Below, one piece after another: positions 15,661-24,782 of a DNA stretch of 32,786 bases. The notes under the pieces are model-generated. The model saw only the letters and a program-made list of their open reading frames with translations, made no database searches and was not told the origin of the DNA. Source of the DNA: CAZTPH01 sp031552655. GTDB taxonomy: Bacteria; Pseudomonadota; Gammaproteobacteria; UBA9339. The DNA is taken from positions 1 through 32,786 of the forward strand of contig JAVBML010000060.1 in assembly GCA_031552655.1 (NCBI GenBank), in the 5' to 3' direction. The stretch's first letter is position 1, and each line of letters starts with the position of its first letter. The translations under genes were made by a program, and so were the position numbers.

Positions 15661-16806
15661 ATGTCAGAGCGACAGCAAGCGGGACAGGACAATTCGTTAG
15701 ATTTTCTTTGGGTAATAGGATTAATTATCGGTGTTGCCGTCGCGACTTGGTATTTTGGCAAAGTCTATATTACCAAGGGAGTTCTCTATGTGCGCCTCTA
15801 TGAGGCCTTTGCCATTGAATTTGTTTTACGTCACCTTGCTGAGCTATCGGGATTAGCAGTGGTAAGAGAACATTGGATAAATATTTCCAAAATAATTGAA
15901 TATATTTATCGCAACTTAAATTTTAATTTCAGCGTTGGGGAGCTATTGAATTTAAGTGGCAATGTTGGTAGCTATCTAAGATATCCCCTGGGATCTTTAA
16001 TGCTATTAGCTGCAAGCATGCTCTATTTAGGTGGTTCGACGAGACGCTTTCGTCACGTTTTTACAACCAAATTGTTTAGGCAGTTGGAGAAAAAAAATTG
16101 GCCCCAGATTACTCCCATAGTTAATTTAGATTTAGTTAACCAAAAAATAGGCGAAGGACCATGGGCCATGGCACTTTCTCCTTTGGACTATTGCAAAAAT
16201 AATGAGCTTATTAATATTACCGTGAAAAATGGAGTGCATCTAGTGGATTTGCGTTCCGAAGATGCTTACCGAACGCTATCGTTGCAGTTGGGGCCAAGAT
16301 GGAAGGGAGTAGATTTTTTACCTATCTATCTTAGGGCACTATTTGTAATTTTTGCTGCTAGAATTAATGGAGACAAAAAAAGTTCCGAGGCACTATTGGA
16401 CCAAATTTCTCTATCGGCTGCTACCATTGATGTTGCTAAGATGAATTTTAATGGTACCAATGAACTTCTAGCGAAGTATTCAAAATCGAAAAAAGTAATG
16501 AGCATTGCGGCAAGACATGGCTATGTAACTACTCTATTTGCCTCTCTGCTGGTGGGTGCCCGGGAAGCGGGAGTATTGGCTACGTCGGAATTTATTTGGT
16601 TGAAACCATTGGATCGTAGAATGTGGTACATGCTAAATACCGTCGGTCGTCCTACGGCAGTAGCGGAAATTTGTGGAGCGTTTGCCCATTGGCTAGCTGA
16701 AAAACGCCTAGGTATGCCATTGATTGCGCCCATGGTGGACGAAGGAATTAGGGGGCTCGAGGTTGCACTAAGCGAGGTAATTTACAAACCCGACGAGGAT
16801 AATTAA
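15661..16806 (+). CDS. dotM: Dot/Icm coupling-complex protein DotM/IcmP
   Basis: Inner-membrane partner of the ATPase DotL; its cytoplasmic domain recognises effectors with acidic Glu-rich signals. The 381 residues equal the Legionella length (380). Membrane segments appear near residues 11-32 (LDFLWVIGLIIGVAVATWYF) and 108-125 (SLMLLAASMLYLGG), followed by a soluble domain with GPWAMALSPLDYCKN, GPRWKGVDFLPIYLRALFVIFAARING and HGYVTTLFASLLVGAREAGVLATSEFIWLKPLDR, all DotM-like. It follows icmQ by 45 bases and is followed after 4 bases by dotL, its partner. The order icmP-icmO is universal in the system. Confidence 0.94.
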   Translation: MSERQQAGQDNSLDFLWVIGLIIGVAVATWYFGKVYITKGVLYVRLYEAFAIEFVLRHLAELSGLAVVREHWINISKIIEYIYRNLNFNFSVGELLNLSGNVGSYLRYPLGSLMLLAASMLYLGGSTRRFRHVFTTKLFRQLEKKNWPQITPIVNLDLVNQKIGEGPWAMALSPLDYCKNNELINITVKNGVHLVDLRSEDAYRTLSLQLGPRWKGVDFLPIYLRALFVIFAARINGDKKSSEALLDQISLSAATIDVAKMNFNGTNELLAKYSKSKKVMSIAARHGYVTTLFASLLVGAREAGVLATSEFIWLKPLDRRMWYMLNTVGRPTAVAEICGAFAHWLAEKRLGMPLIAPMVDEGIRGLEVALSEVIYKPDEDN

Positions 16807-16810
16807 TAAC

Positions 16811-19138
16811 ATGGCAGTGGAACAACGTGGCATAGATCAATCTCAGGAGCAGAGTACAAGTAAATTACTTAGGGATACGCGTACCCTTGGTCAACGCCTA
16901 GCTGATTTTTTAAAGGACTCTTCCAATGTTGCGATTATACTACTATTTCTCACGGTCCTAGCATTTTCTATTCCCGCGGTTGTGGATTTGGTTTTTATTT
17001 TTGTGATTATTCTTTTTATTATTTCTAAAACCAGGCGCTTTAATTTACCTTTTAGAATGCCAAAGCGCATCAGATGTAAGGATTACAATACTCCCAAACC
17101 GGGGAGCAATGAGCCTAGTATTTCCAACGGAATTTACTTTTTTGGCAATGACCGTAAAACCAATGATGAACTGTGGTTTACCAATGATGACATGCGTACC
17201 CACGCATTGATTTTTGGATCCACCGGCAGTGGTAAAACGGAAGCATTGGTTTCCATAGCATATAACGCCTTGGTACAGGGAAGTGGTTTTATCTACGTCG
17301 ATGGTAAGGGCGATAATAGTCTATTTGCAAAAGTTTTTTCTCTGGTTCGTTCCATGGGCAGAGAAGATGATATGCTATTGATCAATTTTATGACCGGAGC
17401 ACGAGATATCATTGGCCCCCAGGAAAAGCGACTGTCCAATACCATGAATCCCTTTGCTCGGGGGTCCTCAAGCATGCTAACGCAGCTCATTGTTAGTCTC
17501 ATGGATTCCGGAGGTGACAAGGGAGGTAGTGATATGTGGAAGGGGCGCGCCATAGCCTTTGTGGAAGCCATCATGAAGGTTTTGGTGGCCATGCGAGATG
17601 CGGGACATATTTTGATAGATGCCAATACCATTAGAAATTATTTTTCCCTGGAACGCTTGGAAGCCATGGTGATGGATAAAATATTTCTTCGTGATGGCCA
17701 GGGTTCCGTAAGTTTAGAGGGAATAGCTAGCGTGATTTTGGAACCCATAAGTAACTATTTATTTAATTTACCCGGCTATGTGAAGGAAAAAAAGGGTAAG
17801 CAGGTTTCCCAAGTTTATGAGCAGCACGGCTATATTACCATGCAGCTAACTAGGGTATTTTCATCGCTGGCTGATACCTATGGGCATATTATTCGCACCA
17901 ATTTGCCCGAAGTGGATTTACAAGATGTGGTGCTAAATAGAAGGATTCTTGTGGTACTTCTACCAGCATTGGAAAAATCCCCCGATGAATTAGCTAATTT
18001 GGGTAAAGTTATTATCGCTTCTTTAAAGGCTATGATGGCTTCGGGTTTAGGTGATGAAGTGGAGGGACTCTATAGTCAAGTTATTGAGAGAAAGCCCACC
18101 AATGCTCGTAATCCCTATTTATGTGTGTTGGATGAGTATGGTTACTATGCGGTACCGGGATTTGCAGTGGTTCCTGCTCAGGCACGTTCCCTAGGGTTTT
18201 CGGTAATATTTGCGGGTCAAGATCTTCCTGCTTTTCAAAAGGCTTCCAAGGAAGAAGCAGCTTCCATAGGAGCCAATACTAATATTAAAATTTGTATGAA
18301 ATTAGAAGATCCCATGGAAACCTGGGATTTTTTCATGAAATCAGCGGGTGAAGCGCACGTATCAGTGGTAAGTGGCTATCAATCAGATAGCAAAAGTATG
18401 ACTGGTCAGTACATGGACAGCCACAATGCCCAAATGGAAAAAAGGTCTCGCATTGATCTTTTAGATTTGAAGGAACAAAGAGAAGGGGAGTCCCATATAT
18501 TTTTCAAATCTCGCATTGTGAGAGCGAAAATGTTTTACGCCAATCCTAAACCCGTTAGGGAGTTGCGTCTAAATCAATTTGTCAAAGTGGAAGCGCCCTC
18601 CGATGCAATTCTTAGGGAACTGATGGCGGGTCACAATGCCATTAAAAAAATTCTAAATAGTTCCGGAGAAATTTTTTCGAATTTATCCTTGGAAAATGAT
18701 GGTTTAAAAAATATAGTAAAACTATTTGCTACGGAGGAAAAAGAGGCACCGCTAACTAAGGGTATGTTGGTATTATTTGAAAGCTGTCAAATGAAAACAA
18801 ATAATCAACCAGAGCTAGTTCCGGAATTATCTAAGGAAAAAATAGACTTATTCAGTAATGCTTCGTTGGAGTATTTGGAAAAATTTATACCAGTGGAGGA
18901 ATTAGAATTTTTTAATCGGCCGCTTATTTCTCGAGAAATGTTGCTAATAAAAATTTCAACTCTGGGAAATTATTTCAGCCTTGGGAAAAGAACTAGTAAT
19001 GAATTGGCAGAAGATTTACTCAATGATATGAGCAGTGCCACTTGCTATCCTTTGAGTGACGGAAATGAATACGGTGCTTCCATCGACGGAGTGGTACAGG
19101 ATCTTGAAGACTTATTGCGTGACATAATTTTAGATTAA
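16811..19138 (+). CDS. dotL: Dot/Icm coupling ATPase DotL/IcmO
   Basis: VirD4/TraG-type coupling ATPase that recruits effectors to the Dot/Icm channel. The 775 residues are close to Legionella DotL (783). A hydrophobic hairpin at ~39-72 anchors the N-terminus, followed by GNDRKTNDELWFTNDDMRTHALIFGSTGSGKTEA with the Walker A at 136-143. Walker B is CVLDEYGYY near residue 442, followed by VIFAGQDLPAFQKASKEEAASIGANTNIK, the conserved Q-loop region. The C-terminal ~200 residues are the DotL-specific tail, which in Legionella binds DotN, IcmS-IcmW and LvgA. Its ATG is 4 bases after the dotM stop. DotK follows after 15 bases. Confidence 0.96.
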   Translation: MAVEQRGIDQSQEQSTSKLLRDTRTLGQRLADFLKDSSNVAIILLFLTVLAFSIPAVVDLVFIFVIILFIISKTRRFNLPFRMPKRIRCKDYNTPKPGSNEPSISNGIYFFGNDRKTNDELWFTNDDMRTHALIFGSTGSGKTEALVSIAYNALVQGSGFIYVDGKGDNSLFAKVFSLVRSMGREDDMLLINFMTGARDIIGPQEKRLSNTMNPFARGSSSMLTQLIVSLMDSGGDKGGSDMWKGRAIAFVEAIMKVLVAMRDAGHILIDANTIRNYFSLERLEAMVMDKIFLRDGQGSVSLEGIASVILEPISNYLFNLPGYVKEKKGKQVSQVYEQHGYITMQLTRVFSSLADTYGHIIRTNLPEVDLQDVVLNRRILVVLLPALEKSPDELANLGKVIIASLKAMMASGLGDEVEGLYSQVIERKPTNARNPYLCVLDEYGYYAVPGFAVVPAQARSLGFSVIFAGQDLPAFQKASKEEAASIGANTNIKICMKLEDPMETWDFFMKSAGEAHVSVVSGYQSDSKSMTGQYMDSHNAQMEKRSRIDLLDLKEQREGESHIFFKSRIVRAKMFYANPKPVRELRLNQFVKVEAPSDAILRELMAGHNAIKKILNSSGEIFSNLSLENDGLKNIVKLFATEEKEAPLTKGMLVLFESCQMKTNNQPELVPELSKEKIDLFSNASLEYLEKFIPVEELEFFNRPLISREMLLIKISTLGNYFSLGKRTSNELAEDLLNDMSSATCYPLSDGNEYGASIDGVVQDLEDLLRDIILD

Positions 19139-19153
19139 ATGGGATGAACTACT

Positions 19154-19663
19154 ATGAATAAGTACTTAGGTAATTTTTTTACTATCACTTTTGTTTTGAT
19201 TATTTTGAGTGGTTGCACTGGTAATGGTCGGAGTATTTATGAGGGGAAGCATGGCGGAGATGAAGCGGAGGTTGTCCTGGTGCTAAAACAGCTGGCCAAG
19301 CAAGATATTGATTTCCATTGCCGAGGTCGATCTCTAATTTTAGCCATTCCAACGGAAAAGATTTTTTTTGAACGATCTGCTAATTTTCATGATAAAGCTC
19401 ATGAAGTACTTAGCATGATTGCACCATTAGTTAAATCCCGTTCCGGCATGGAACTAGCAGTTACTAACTATATTTACGATGCTCGAAAAAATTGGATTAA
19501 TCATGCCATGGCTTTGGAAGCCGCAAAAAAAGTGGCAAGCTATCTTTGGAGTGTGCAATCGAAGGGAAGAATTGCCTATGCCTACGTCGATAAAAACAAG
19601 GGCGAAAATAATCATGCAAAAAAATCTAATGTTTTAATGATAGAGTTTGTAGATTTTTATTAA
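19154..19663 (+). CDS. dotK: Dot/Icm outer-membrane lipoprotein DotK/IcmN
   Basis: Lipoprotein of the Dot/Icm outer-membrane core. The 169 residues start with a type II signal peptide and lipobox LSGC, lipidated at Cys21; Thr at +2 predicts sorting to the outer membrane. The rest resembles the OmpA-type peptidoglycan-binding fold of DotK: FHDKAHEVLSMIAPLV, VTNYIYDARK, MALEAAKKVASYLWSVQ. Key Asp and Arg residues of OmpA C-terminal domains are only partly visible, so peptidoglycan binding is uncertain. It follows dotL by 15 bases. In Legionella icmM/dotJ comes next; here only 65 non-coding bases separate dotK from dotI. Identification rests on position and lipoprotein/OmpA-like features. Confidence 0.8.
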   Translation: MNKYLGNFFTITFVLIILSGCTGNGRSIYEGKHGGDEAEVVLVLKQLAKQDIDFHCRGRSLILAIPTEKIFFERSANFHDKAHEVLSMIAPLVKSRSGMELAVTNYIYDARKNWINHAMALEAAKKVASYLWSVQSKGRIAYAYVDKNKGENNHAKKSNVLMIEFVDFY

Positions 19664-19728
19664 TTGTTGTGTTAGTATTTTAATAAGGATGTAATTTGGA
19701 ATTATAAATTTTAAATAGGGAATAGTTT

Positions 19729-20370
19729 ATGGTGGAAGATGCCGTTGAATTAGTTAGATTACGTAATAATTTTTACAGGGATAATTACCGCCGCATAGTA
19801 TTAGCTCTGTTGACTTTACTTATAATTATTATTCTGTTGGTGGGAGTTGTATTTTATCAAATTTACGATCGTCCCGAGGAGAAGTATTTTGCTGTGACAA
19901 CGGATGGAAGAATTATGCAGCTCTATCCACTTTCTCAACCCATGCTTTCTCCGGGAGAATTATTGCAATGGGCCCATAGAGCAGCAATTTCAGCCTATAC
20001 CTATAACTTTGTTAATTATCGCGATGCTTTACAGCAGTTACAAAATAATTTTACTCCCGCCGGTTGGAGATACTATGAAAATGCTCTTAAGGCATCAAGG
20101 AATTTGGAGATGGTCTTGGCGAAAAAATTGGTTGTTTCCGCGGTGGCTACGGGTACTCCGGTAATTTTAGATCAAGCCGTGCTCGATGGTAGGTATTCTT
20201 GGAAAGTACAGATTCCTCTTCTGGTTAGTTACCAGAGCCCCAATGAACAAACTCAGCGACCCGTTATGGTCATGATGATTATTAGTCGCGTTCCCACCGT
20301 TGATATGCCCAAGGGAATTGCCATCGTTAGCTTTGTTGCTTCCGAAGGTACTGCGGCTAGTGGAGGATAA
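19729..20370 (+). CDS. dotI: Dot/Icm inner-membrane protein DotI/IcmL
   Basis: Bitopic inner-membrane component with a VirB8-like periplasmic domain. The 213 residues match Legionella DotI (212). Family features are RNNFYRDNYRRIV before a single membrane segment at ~23-45, then YFAVTTDGRIMQLYPLSQPM, LLQWAHRAAISAYTYNFVNYR and ARGWRYYENAL-like text (PAGWRYYENAL) ahead of the C-terminal beta region. AGGGA lies 7 bases before the ATG. In Legionella DotI forms a complex with its truncated paralogue DotJ, which is not found here, so DotI may act alone. Confidence 0.94.
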   Translation: MVEDAVELVRLRNNFYRDNYRRIVLALLTLLIIIILLVGVVFYQIYDRPEEKYFAVTTDGRIMQLYPLSQPMLSPGELLQWAHRAAISAYTYNFVNYRDALQQLQNNFTPAGWRYYENALKASRNLEMVLAKKLVVSAVATGTPVILDQAVLDGRYSWKVQIPLLVSYQSPNEQTQRPVMVMMIISRVPTVDMPKGIAIVSFVASEGTAASGG

Positions 20371-20400
20371 AATTTAGAGTAGCTAATTTGGTTATAAACT

Positions 20401-21516
20401 ATGAAGAAATTCATCATTACATTTATTTATTTACTAGGAATTAATAGTGCCTTGGGTGCCGAGGGTGTTACTAGTTTAGGCAAAAATAACACCGCTGGTT
20501 CGGGGCAATCCATGGAGCAGTTACAACAAATGGTTGCCAAGGCTATAAACATCGATGCCAGTGGTAACCTAGCAGCGATGCCGGTGGATCCCAGTATATT
20601 TCAGCCGGGTATACCGCTAGCCCAAACCTTGCGTACCATGCAGCAATCTGCTACGCCGCAAGATAACACTGCAGTGCCTCCCAATGCCAATGCTCCAAGT
20701 GGAACGGGAGTATCCGCTGGTGTAAATAATTCAGCGGTGGTAACTACGCCCTATGATAAAGCATTTAATAATGTGGTTACTCAATTATTACCCATGACCG
20801 GTGAGCAAATTGCTAAGTTTAGGGAAATTTACGATGCAAGCCAAGTGGCGGCAGCTAGTCCATCTGGTATTCCTCCTAAGCCAACCACGACTACATTATT
20901 AGTTAATTTGGCCACGGATCAATCTTCGCCACCAATTATCAGGCTAGGTGCAGGTTACATAACTTCTCTTGTTTTTGTAGATGCTACGGGTCAGCCATGG
21001 CCCATAGATTCCTATAGCGTTGGTGATCCCAATTCATTTAATATTCAATGGGACCGTAAAGGTAATACCCTTTTAGTGCAATCATTAACTAGCAGTAAAA
21101 GCAGTAACATGGCGATTCTGCTAAAGGAATTAAATACACCGGTAATGATTACTTTAATTTCAGGTCAAGCGGTGTTGGATTACCGCGTTGATTTACGCAT
21201 ACCTGGCTATGGGCCTAACGCTGTTTTTGCTCACAGTAGTATACCTGATGCAGCTAATCCAGTGTTACTAAATATTCTGAATGGCGTGGCTCCCGAAGGA
21301 AGTAAAGAGTTGCAAGTTAGCGGAGGAGAGTGTCAAGCTTGGCTATTGAAAGATACTCTTTATTTGCGTACTAAGCTTAATATATTGTCTCCGGCTTGGA
21401 AATCTGTGATGAGTAGCATAGATGGAACTCGCGCCTATCAAACGCAGTCGGTACCAGTAATTTTAGCTTCTCAACAGGGCACCGATAAAACAATAAAATT
21501 AAAAATTGATTCCTAA
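20401..21516 (+). CDS. dotH: Dot/Icm core-complex outer-membrane protein DotH/IcmK
   Basis: Outer-membrane core component (VirB9-like), assembled with DotC, DotD, DotG and DotF. The 371 residues are close to Legionella DotH (360). A signal peptide (MKKFIITFIYLLGINSALGA) is followed by a low-complexity Pro/Ala/Asn-rich segment, then the conserved domain: QIAKFREIYDASQVAAASP, PIIRLGAGYITSLVFVDATG, WPIDSYSVGDPNSFNIQWD, and the C-terminal WLLKDTLYLRTKL and AYQTQSVPVILAS. It ends 10 bases before the dotG start. The ribosome site is weak, but the signal peptide fixes the start. Confidence 0.95.
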   Translation: MKKFIITFIYLLGINSALGAEGVTSLGKNNTAGSGQSMEQLQQMVAKAINIDASGNLAAMPVDPSIFQPGIPLAQTLRTMQQSATPQDNTAVPPNANAPSGTGVSAGVNNSAVVTTPYDKAFNNVVTQLLPMTGEQIAKFREIYDASQVAAASPSGIPPKPTTTTLLVNLATDQSSPPIIRLGAGYITSLVFVDATGQPWPIDSYSVGDPNSFNIQWDRKGNTLLVQSLTSSKSSNMAILLKELNTPVMITLISGQAVLDYRVDLRIPGYGPNAVFAHSSIPDAANPVLLNILNGVAPEGSKELQVSGGECQAWLLKDTLYLRTKLNILSPAWKSVMSSIDGTRAYQTQSVPVILASQQGTDKTIKLKIDS

Positions 21517-21526
21517 GGGTCGTAAT

Positions 21527-23830
21527 ATGGCATTGAGCGATAAAATTGGTAATGCAAAAAAAGTACTAGCGGATACACGGTCACGATTGGTAGTGGTAAT
21601 TCTGTGTATTTTGGTAATCATGGTGTTGATTCTGGTATATGTGAGATTTAAGCGCTCCCAGTCGCTTCCAGCAGGTATGGCGTCAAGTATTAATGCCCCT
21701 GTTCCTGAAATAACCTCTATTCCAGGCCTTGGGCAACCTACAAGGGAGTATGCTAAATTGCAAGAACAGCAGAACGAACAGTTGGCACAGGATGCAGCTC
21801 GTAGAGGCACGGCGGCTTTACCGACCATTGTGAGGACTACCTACGTAGATTCGGGAATTTCTACGGATCTATCCAGTCAGTCAGGAGCAGCATCGGTTGC
21901 CGGTTGTGGCGTTGAAGAGCTAAAACAAGCTAGGGAAGCGGGAGTTAGTGCTGTGGAATTGCGCTGCCGCGGTTGTAGTTTAGCTGCGCTAAAAGCGGCG
22001 GGATTTACTGCCGGTGAGTTGAGGGCCGCGGGTTTTAGTGCCGAAGAGTTAAAAGATGCAGGGTTTAGCGCTGCGGAGTTAAGGGAAGCTGGGTTTAATG
22101 CTGAAGAATTGAAGAAGGCGGGATTTAATGCCAAGGAGTTGGCAGCAGCAGGGTTTACTGCCGGTGAGCTACGAAGAGCTGGTTTTAGTCACAGTGAAAT
22201 TAATGGTGCTGGCTATGGTAAAGGTGAATTGCAGAATGCTGGTTTTAGTAACAATAATAATTCCGAAGGTAATTGTAGCATTGAAAAAGCAAGGGAAGCT
22301 AGAACCAAAGGGGTGTCAGCTACGGAGCTAAGAAAGTTAGGTTGCAGTGCCGCAGCTCTGAGAGCTGCGGGTTTTACTGCCAGTGAGTTAAAGGCAGCGG
22401 GATTTAGTGCTGGAGAATTAAGGGATGCAGGTTTTAGTGCTAGTGAATTGAGGGCGGCGGGTTTTACAGCTAAGGATTTAAAGGACGCAGGTTTTAGTGC
22501 TAGTGAACTCAAAGCGGCGGGATTTAGTGCCAGTGAATTGAAGGCAGCGGGATTCAGTGCCGGTGATTTAAAAGCGGCGGGTTTTAGTGCCGCTGAACTC
22601 AAAGCGGCGGGATTTAGTGCCGCTGATCTTAAGAAGGCTGGATTCGCAGCTAGAGAGTTAGTGGAAGCTGGTTACAGTGTTGATGAATTAAAGGCGGCAG
22701 GTTATACCAATGGGGATCTCACTCGAGCTGGTATTATCGTGGCGGACAATGCGGTTTCTCCCTGCAGCATTGAAAGCTTAAAGAAATCTCGTGCCGAAGG
22801 TATAAGTGCAGGTGATTTAAAGAAACTAGGTTGCAGCGTAGCTGCGCTGCGGGAAGTGGGTTTTACAGCTAAGGAATTAAAGGCCGCGGGGTTTAGTTTA
22901 GAAGAGTTGCAAGCCGCAGGTTTCACAGCCAAGGATTTGCAGGATGCTGGGTTTAAGGTTGCTGCGCCGGTTAGCAATTTGGAGAACGGTACTGCGAATA
23001 ATGTTACTCTGCAGGATAATCTGGGTAGGCTCACCTATGGTCAAGTGGCGGCACTAAGCGATACGGAATATGCAGATTTAGTTAGACAAACTCAAATATC
23101 CATGGCAACCCAAGCGAACCAATTGATTCAAGCATGGGCTCCGATCTCTATGCAGCAGTATGTTAAGGGAGAGCCGAATATAGTTGAGGGAGAAAGTACA
23201 GATGCTGCAAGTGGTAAAGACGAAGCGAATGTAAATAAAAATAAAGTAGATTTAAAAAATAATGATATCTACAAGGCGGGAAATATAATTTTTGCAGTGT
23301 TGGATACCGAGGTAAATTCGGATGAAAATAGTCCCGTTATGGCAACCATTGTTCAGGGAGATTTAAAGGGTTCAAAGGTAATCGGTAATTTTCAGCGGGT
23401 AGAGAAAAAAGTGCTAATTAGTTTTAGTGTACTTAGCATACCTAGACTGGATAGTAGCATGGCTATTCAAGCGGTTGCCATAGATCCCAATACTTCTAAA
23501 CCACCCATGGCCAGTGATGTTGATAATCACTATCTACTGCGCTATGGTACCGTTTTGGCTTCGGGATTTCTCAGTGGCTTTGGTGAAGCTTTTCAGAAAG
23601 CTGGTAGCCAAATTGAAACCACTAGTTCAGGTACCGTTTCTACCATGCCTGCTTTAACGGTTGCTCAAAAGGGATTAGTGGGTTTAGGTACCATGGCGCA
23701 GCAATTTAATGCAGCCATTTCTGAGAAAGCGGCAAAAGCTCAGCCCACTGTTCGAGTAAAAGCTGGAGTAAGCATCGGTATTTTACTAATGGCAGATTTA
23801 GTAGTGCCAAAGGATAACAAAAAAGGATAA
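21527..23830 (+). CDS. dotG: Dot/Icm core-complex channel protein DotG/IcmE
   Basis: VirB10-like protein that spans both membranes and forms the central channel. The start is ATG 21527, with TAAGGG 7-8 bases upstream; TTG 21506 is less likely. This gives 767 residues, shorter than Legionella DotG (about 1048). In order: a cytoplasmic N-terminus, a membrane segment at ~22-42 (VVVILCILVIMVLILVYV), a linker, a large decapeptide-repeat region (residues 127-476, AGFSAxELKA pattern), and the conserved C-terminal VirB10 domain (YKAGNIIFAVLDTEVNSDENSPVMATIVQG ... SIGILLMADLVVP). It sits between dotH and dotF as in Legionella. The size difference from Legionella lies mainly in the number of repeats. 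Confidence 0.95.
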   Translation: MALSDKIGNAKKVLADTRSRLVVVILCILVIMVLILVYVRFKRSQSLPAGMASSINAPVPEITSIPGLGQPTREYAKLQEQQNEQLAQDAARRGTAALPTIVRTTYVDSGISTDLSSQSGAASVAGCGVEELKQAREAGVSAVELRCRGCSLAALKAAGFTAGELRAAGFSAEELKDAGFSAAELREAGFNAEELKKAGFNAKELAAAGFTAGELRRAGFSHSEINGAGYGKGELQNAGFSNNNNSEGNCSIEKAREARTKGVSATELRKLGCSAAALRAAGFTASELKAAGFSAGELRDAGFSASELRAAGFTAKDLKDAGFSASELKAAGFSASELKAAGFSAGDLKAAGFSAAELKAAGFSAADLKKAGFAARELVEAGYSVDELKAAGYTNGDLTRAGIIVADNAVSPCSIESLKKSRAEGISAGDLKKLGCSVAALREVGFTAKELKAAGFSLEELQAAGFTAKDLQDAGFKVAAPVSNLENGTANNVTLQDNLGRLTYGQVAALSDTEYADLVRQTQISMATQANQLIQAWAPISMQQYVKGEPNIVEGESTDAASGKDEANVNKNKVDLKNNDIYKAGNIIFAVLDTEVNSDENSPVMATIVQGDLKGSKVIGNFQRVEKKVLISFSVLSIPRLDSSMAIQAVAIDPNTSKPPMASDVDNHYLLRYGTVLASGFLSGFGEAFQKAGSQIETTSSGTVSTMPALTVAQKGLVGLGTMAQQFNAAISEKAAKAQPTVRVKAGVSIGILLMADLVVPKDNKKG
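21905..22954 (+). repeat. Tandem decapeptide (30-base) repeats inside dotG
   Basis: About 25 tandem copies of a ten-residue unit (AAGFSAxELK), each 30 bases, are grouped in three blocks. Each block opens with a header in which two Cys are separated by 22 residues (C-x22-C), at 21905, 22274 and 22763. The first block has 9 units, the second about 12 and the third 4. Late units of block 2 are almost identical at DNA level. The unit resembles pentapeptide-type repeats known in DotG. Confidence 0.9.
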
Positions 23831-23885
23831 TAATTTTTAATCACCAAATACTTAATCTTCACAGTAATATAAAAGGGACATGAAT

Positions 23886-24710
23886 ATGGACGATAGAGAA
23901 AATTTTCAGGATTCACCGGAGTATAAATTCAGCGAAGCGGAAATTGGTGCCGATGCACATGGTAAAAATTTCCAACACTCTGATTTTAGCAGCGGTGATC
24001 TTTCAGAGGGTAGGGGCAAACTATCGCAGCTGATAAAGCTGGGGTCGAGTTTTCTAAAGAATACCAATTGGCAACGTTTCACTGTTCCTGGAGGGATAAT
24101 ATTATCCATTTTTGTAATCTATTTTGTTTTTTCTTTCTTTGCTACTAAAAAAAATAGTACATCGGAGCAGGATAAAATTTTTATCCAGGACCAGGCAGCA
24201 TCCTTGGCGCAGCAGCAAATGGTGGTACCGGTTAGTACCCCGCCCACCGCGGTGGTGAATTATGGAAATAACATTACCAGCGAAGAGCTTAATAATTTGA
24301 GGGGAAATTTACAGCAAAAAATTGATCAATTGGAAAGACGTTTAGTTGATAGTAACAGTCGCTTGACCAATGCTGTGAGTTCCATTGCGGACTGCAAGCA
24401 AGAAATAGCAGAGGTCGCGCAAAATATTAATGTATTGGTTGAAGGTATTAAACAGATGCTGGGTGACATCGATGATCTTAAGCGAAAAGATCAGCTAAAG
24501 CAAAAGGTAGTTATTCCTAAGCCGAAGATGGGATATGTTGTTTTAGCCATTATGCCTGGTCGAGCATGGCTTAAATCGGAACATGGAAAAACCATTACTT
24601 TGAAAGTTGGTGATAGGCTAGCGGGCTATGGCGAAGTAAGAGCTATTTCAGTGCGCCAGGGAATGGTAATGATGAGCGATGGTTCCGTTATTCAGTATGG
24701 TGTTAACTAG
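23886..24710 (+). CDS. dotF: Dot/Icm core-complex protein DotF/IcmG
   Basis: Inner-membrane core protein that bridges to the outer-membrane complex. ATG 23886 is preferred because AAAAGGGA (23871-23878) gives about 8 bases of spacing; ATG 23880 would be too close. The product is 274 residues, against about 269 in Legionella. It has a charged cytoplasmic N-terminus, one membrane segment near residues 67-88 (GGIILSIFVIYFVFSFFA), and a coiled coil at ~135-205 (LNNLRGNLQQKIDQLERRL, VEGIKQMLGDIDDLKRK). A C-terminal domain contains GRAWLKSEHGKTITLKVGDRL and IQYGVN, which is the DotF C-terminal pattern. It lies between dotG and dotE as expected. Confidence 0.9.
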   Translation: MDDRENFQDSPEYKFSEAEIGADAHGKNFQHSDFSSGDLSEGRGKLSQLIKLGSSFLKNTNWQRFTVPGGIILSIFVIYFVFSFFATKKNSTSEQDKIFIQDQAASLAQQQMVVPVSTPPTAVVNYGNNITSEELNNLRGNLQQKIDQLERRLVDSNSRLTNAVSSIADCKQEIAEVAQNINVLVEGIKQMLGDIDDLKRKDQLKQKVVIPKPKMGYVVLAIMPGRAWLKSEHGKTITLKVGDRLAGYGEVRAISVRQGMVMMSDGSVIQYGVN

Positions 24711-24782
24711 TGTATTTAATATAGTGTGCTAATTGGTAGGAAGTATTTTTTTAGCATGGTAGTTAATGAGGGAGTATGTAGA

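Noticed and set aside
21877..22602. Long open frames on the minus strand across the dotG repeats
   Set aside because: They are the reverse reading of the 30-base repeats (NPAAFNSLALK-type peptides), which stay open only because the repeat lacks stops in that frame.
21905..22954. CRISPR-like regular 30-base repeats
   Set aside because: The units are directly tandem, without spacers, are translated in frame and belong to the DotG repeat region.
24726..24782. Upstream starts (GTG 24726, ATG 24756) for dotE
   Set aside because: They lack a well-spaced ribosome site and put a polar leader before the signal-anchor.
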